Notes under the pieces: model-generated | The model's database searches: none | Told to the model about the DNA's origin: nothing | What the model saw: only the letters and a program-made list of their open reading frames with translations | Program-made: the position numbers and the translations under genes | Assembly: GCA_033032865.1 (NCBI GenBank) | Contig: JAWHQI010000202.1 | Location: 3,534,001-3,598,000 of the forward strand | Source: Dactylorhiza incarnata | Taxonomy: Eukaryota > Streptophyta > Magnoliopsida > Asparagales > Orchidaceae | Length of the DNA: 64,000 nucleotides | Direction of reading: 5' to 3' | In this document: positions 61,711 through 64,000 of the stretch, in pieces | Numbering within the stretch: position 1 is the first letter of the stretch | Layout of the letters: each line of letters starts with the position of its first letter

Positions 61711-63972
61711 TCATCTCCTAGGAGGCCTGTTTCTCCCTATATGAGCTGCGACATCTTGCATGTCGTTCACTGCGGCCATAACCGATACCAAGCTATGATT
61801 GGCCAGCATTGCAGATCGATGAATTTTTGACATCTCCTTGTCCACCTGTTTCATAGGGATCAGTACAATTTCAGGTTGCGGTCTCTCCGCTGGATGATCG
61901 CTGGAGGTACCCGGTCGCATCAGCATCTTTCCATGACCGCTCCTCAGCCTCTCATTCTCCGCGGACAGCGCCACAGCCTTCCCCTTGTAGTACTCAGCCT
62001 CCTTTTCAGCCTTCTTAAGAGATCGCGCAATCTCTGCAATCCTCAGATCGCATTCTTCTCGAATCCTCTTCTTGTTGGTGCGCAATTTCCCTTCGAGATC
62101 GCGAATCTGATCGTTCTGAGCACGCTCCCTCATCAGCATAGAGCGAACATCCTCGAACATTGGGTTACGGATGTTGGTTAGTTAAGGGGAGATCTTGATG
62201 TTCTGAGGAAGTTCTCCCTCCTCGATCTCAGCATCATGGTCATCTGCGGTCACAAGAGATGGGTTATTTCAATCATTAACATACGATCAGATAAGCTCTT
62301 TAAAAAAAACAAAAAGAATACTTGGAATGAAGTTGAGACCACAGTCACGTAAAGCTCTCCTGGTATCTTTAGTGACCGCGGGATCTGCGGTCAGTGAAAG
62401 GCGATCAGATCCCCTTAAACGCTCCAGATCCATTCTTTCCAAATCTCTTTTCTGCGACTTTTCTCCCTCTTTTCTTCTCCTTTTCAATTCTTCATTACTC
62501 AAGGGGATATCGTCGGTCTCAATAAAGACGATCTCACGCTTTCTTTCAGGAGAAACAGAACGAACTGTAGATAATGGAAGGAACTCAGCTGACTGGAGAA
62601 TCATTTTATTCTTACCAGCTCGCGAAATCGAGACCGCCGCCGCACGATCTGCTGCAGCCTTGTTCGAACGATCTCCCTGAAGAGAATCGTCCAGGAGACC
62701 GCTAGAAAGTGCAGCTTTCTCCTTAGCGATCTGCAGCTTCTCTGCGATCTCCTCACCGTTTTTGTCCTCCGAAGTCTGCAAGACAACTTTTTTCCTCTCT
62801 TCAGCGATCAGGGCCGCCTTTTCCTCAGCGACCCTGACCGCTTCTTTCTTCCTCTCCTCAGCGATCAGAGCCGCTCTCTCCTCAGCAACTCTGACCGCCT
62901 CCTTCTTCTTCTCTTCCTCGGCGGTCTTAGCCGCCTCTCTCTTCTCCTCTTCCTCTTTTTCTTTTTTCTCTTTCTTCTCCTTGTCTTTCTTCTTCTCCTC
63001 GTCCTCTCTCTTTTTCTTCTCCTTCTTCTCCCTCTTTTCTTTCTTATCTTTTTCTTCTTTCTCCTTCTTCTCTTTCTCTTCTTTTTCCCTCTGTTCCTCT
63101 ACCTCTTTCTCTTTCTTCCTCTTCATCATCTCTTCCATTTCTATCTTTTTCCTTTCTTCCTCCTTTGCCTTGATCGCTGCGTCAGCAATCTCCTTCTCCC
63201 TGTCCGCGATCTCCTCATCAACGGCGGCATTTCTGAGAGCTGAAGCCTCTAAAGGATCCAACACCTGCAATGATGAAAAAGATGAATTATTAGAAGAAAC
63301 CTCATCAAGGTAGGCGATTAATCCAGAATCATCCTTTCTTGGTAAGGTTGAGACCGCGGGAAGGAAGGGGAGATCACCCTTAGCATTCACCTTCTGAAAC
63401 TCAGTGGAGTCTTCCAGGTCGATGGATTCAGAAAATACGGTCGCCTCCATGGCGGTCACATCTTTTCCTTCCTCATTTCTTCTGCTCCTCTTATAAGTCA
63501 AACTAGATGGACTTGAATTTTTTCTCTTCTTACCCTTTGCAGCGATCTCCTGGTCAGCGATCTTCTGCCTCAAGGATTCGGCCTCGGCTTTCTTCTGACG
63601 CAGCCCAGCCAGAATGACCTCGGTAGAGGCGGTCTCAGGAAGTTTGGAAGATGTTTGATCCAGTGCCTCCAGGGATTTCTGACAATTAAAAGAAATGGAA
63701 AAGTCAGGCAATTTCCATACAGGATCTGAAGAAGTATTAGACGGATCAGAAGCAACAGAGACCGGCACAATCGAGCCCTCAGGAAGCTCAGTTTTCTTTA
63801 ACGGAGATCGGGCGGTCTCCTTTGAAGTGCTCACTTTTGTTAAGATTTTTGGCACTTTCTTTCCTTTCTTCGAGCTAACACTCTCCTTCTTCCCAGGAGA
63901 GTTCGATTTCGATGGAAGAGTCTTTAAGAGATCGAGCATAGTCATCTTTGCAAGAAGATCGAACCTACTCAA
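61711..63972 (-). pseudogene. Tat B antisense gene 1: lysine/glutamate-rich coiled-coil protein
   Basis: Exon 1 (63972 or 63942 to 62322) starts MSRFDLLAKMTMLDLLKTL. The Tat A counterpart suggests the internal Met at 63942. It contains KSNSPGKKESVSSKKGKK, basic KGKKRKNSSPSSLTYKRSRR (nuclear-signal-like), ASTEVILAGLRQKKAEAE, and a very long E/K-rich coiled coil (about 62760-63240). The intron 62244-62321 has donor GTATTC and acceptor CCGCAG. Exon 2 (62243-61711) has EEGELPQN, a TAA at 62182-62184 (a Gln codon in Tat A), NPMFEDVRSMLMRER, EKEAEYYKGKAVALSAENE and VDKEMSKIHRSAM. The stop makes it broken unless short products function. Neighbouring gene 2 is on the same strand downstream. It would start just inside the unseen 3' LTR. 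Confidence 0.8.
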
Positions 63973-64000
63973 TTATCAAAGACCGCTCAAAGTTTGGAAT

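Larger units (their letters stand above)
51916..64000 (+). mobile_element. Ty3/gypsy Tat-lineage element (Tat B), 3' end beyond the window
   Basis: The 5' LTR is 51916-52397; the probable target duplication is CTTAG (51911-51915), not checkable here. Gag-pol (52455-58085) has a single nonsense codon, and two antisense genes follow at 59625-63972. Gag-pol is about 95 % identical to Tat A by eye, but the LTR upstream of the TATA box and everything beyond about 58615 are far more diverged. It inserted into the gag region of the minus-strand copia element. Confidence 0.92.

Overview
This window is nuclear DNA of a flowering plant and consists almost entirely of nested transposable elements. I found no confident host gene, tRNA, rRNA or CRISPR array. 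The plant assignment rests on plant-specific families: a CACTA (En/Spm) transposon with tnp2, DUF4218, DUF4216 and Transposase_24-like genes; Ty3/gypsy elements of the Tat type with a second (archaeal-type) RNase H; an Athila-like element primed by tRNA-Asp; and several Ty1/copia elements. The species cannot be read from the sequence.

Layout. 1-880: short degenerate tandem repeats and AT-rich DNA. 905-3084 and 31351-32656: a decayed plus-strand copia element, split by a large CACTA transposon (3088-31347) that has TIRs and a TAT target duplication. The CACTA transposase genes lie at 7826-11296 and 13161-27922. The second gene is itself split by a complete Tat element (Tat A, 13917-26928, LTRs of about 487 bp, AGAAG duplication). 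The CACTA 3' part also holds a short segment resembling the bacterial gene hflK (28363-28896). 32657-34270: copia LTR sequence. 34271-51915: a minus-strand copia element interrupted by a non-autonomous Athila-like element (34803-41206, CCAAC duplication) and by a second, younger minus-strand copia element (43029-49012). 51916-64000: a second Tat element (Tat B), inserted in the copia gag region and running off the window.

Tat A and Tat B each encode gag-protease-RT-RNase H-aRNase H-integrase on the plus strand. On the opposite strand, between pol and the 3' LTR, each carries two intron-containing genes: a lysine/glutamate-rich coiled-coil protein and a protein resembling the 'putative gypsy type transposon' family. 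TATA boxes are visible upstream of gene 1 in Tat A and of gene 2 in both copies. The gag-pol halves look about 95 % identical by eye, while the antisense halves are much more diverged, which suggests modular recombination.

The LTRs and 3' noncoding regions of both Tat elements contain a recurring 24-bp dyad, GCGRTC-N12-GAYCGC, at nearly constant spacing. The GACCGC half-site also clusters near the promoter of the unrelated inner copia LTR. My leading hypothesis, by analogy with the VANDAL/VANC anti-silencing system, is that an antisense-encoded protein or a host factor reads these sites. This is inference. The other outstanding anomaly is the Rickettsiales-like hflK pseudogene inside the CACTA element.
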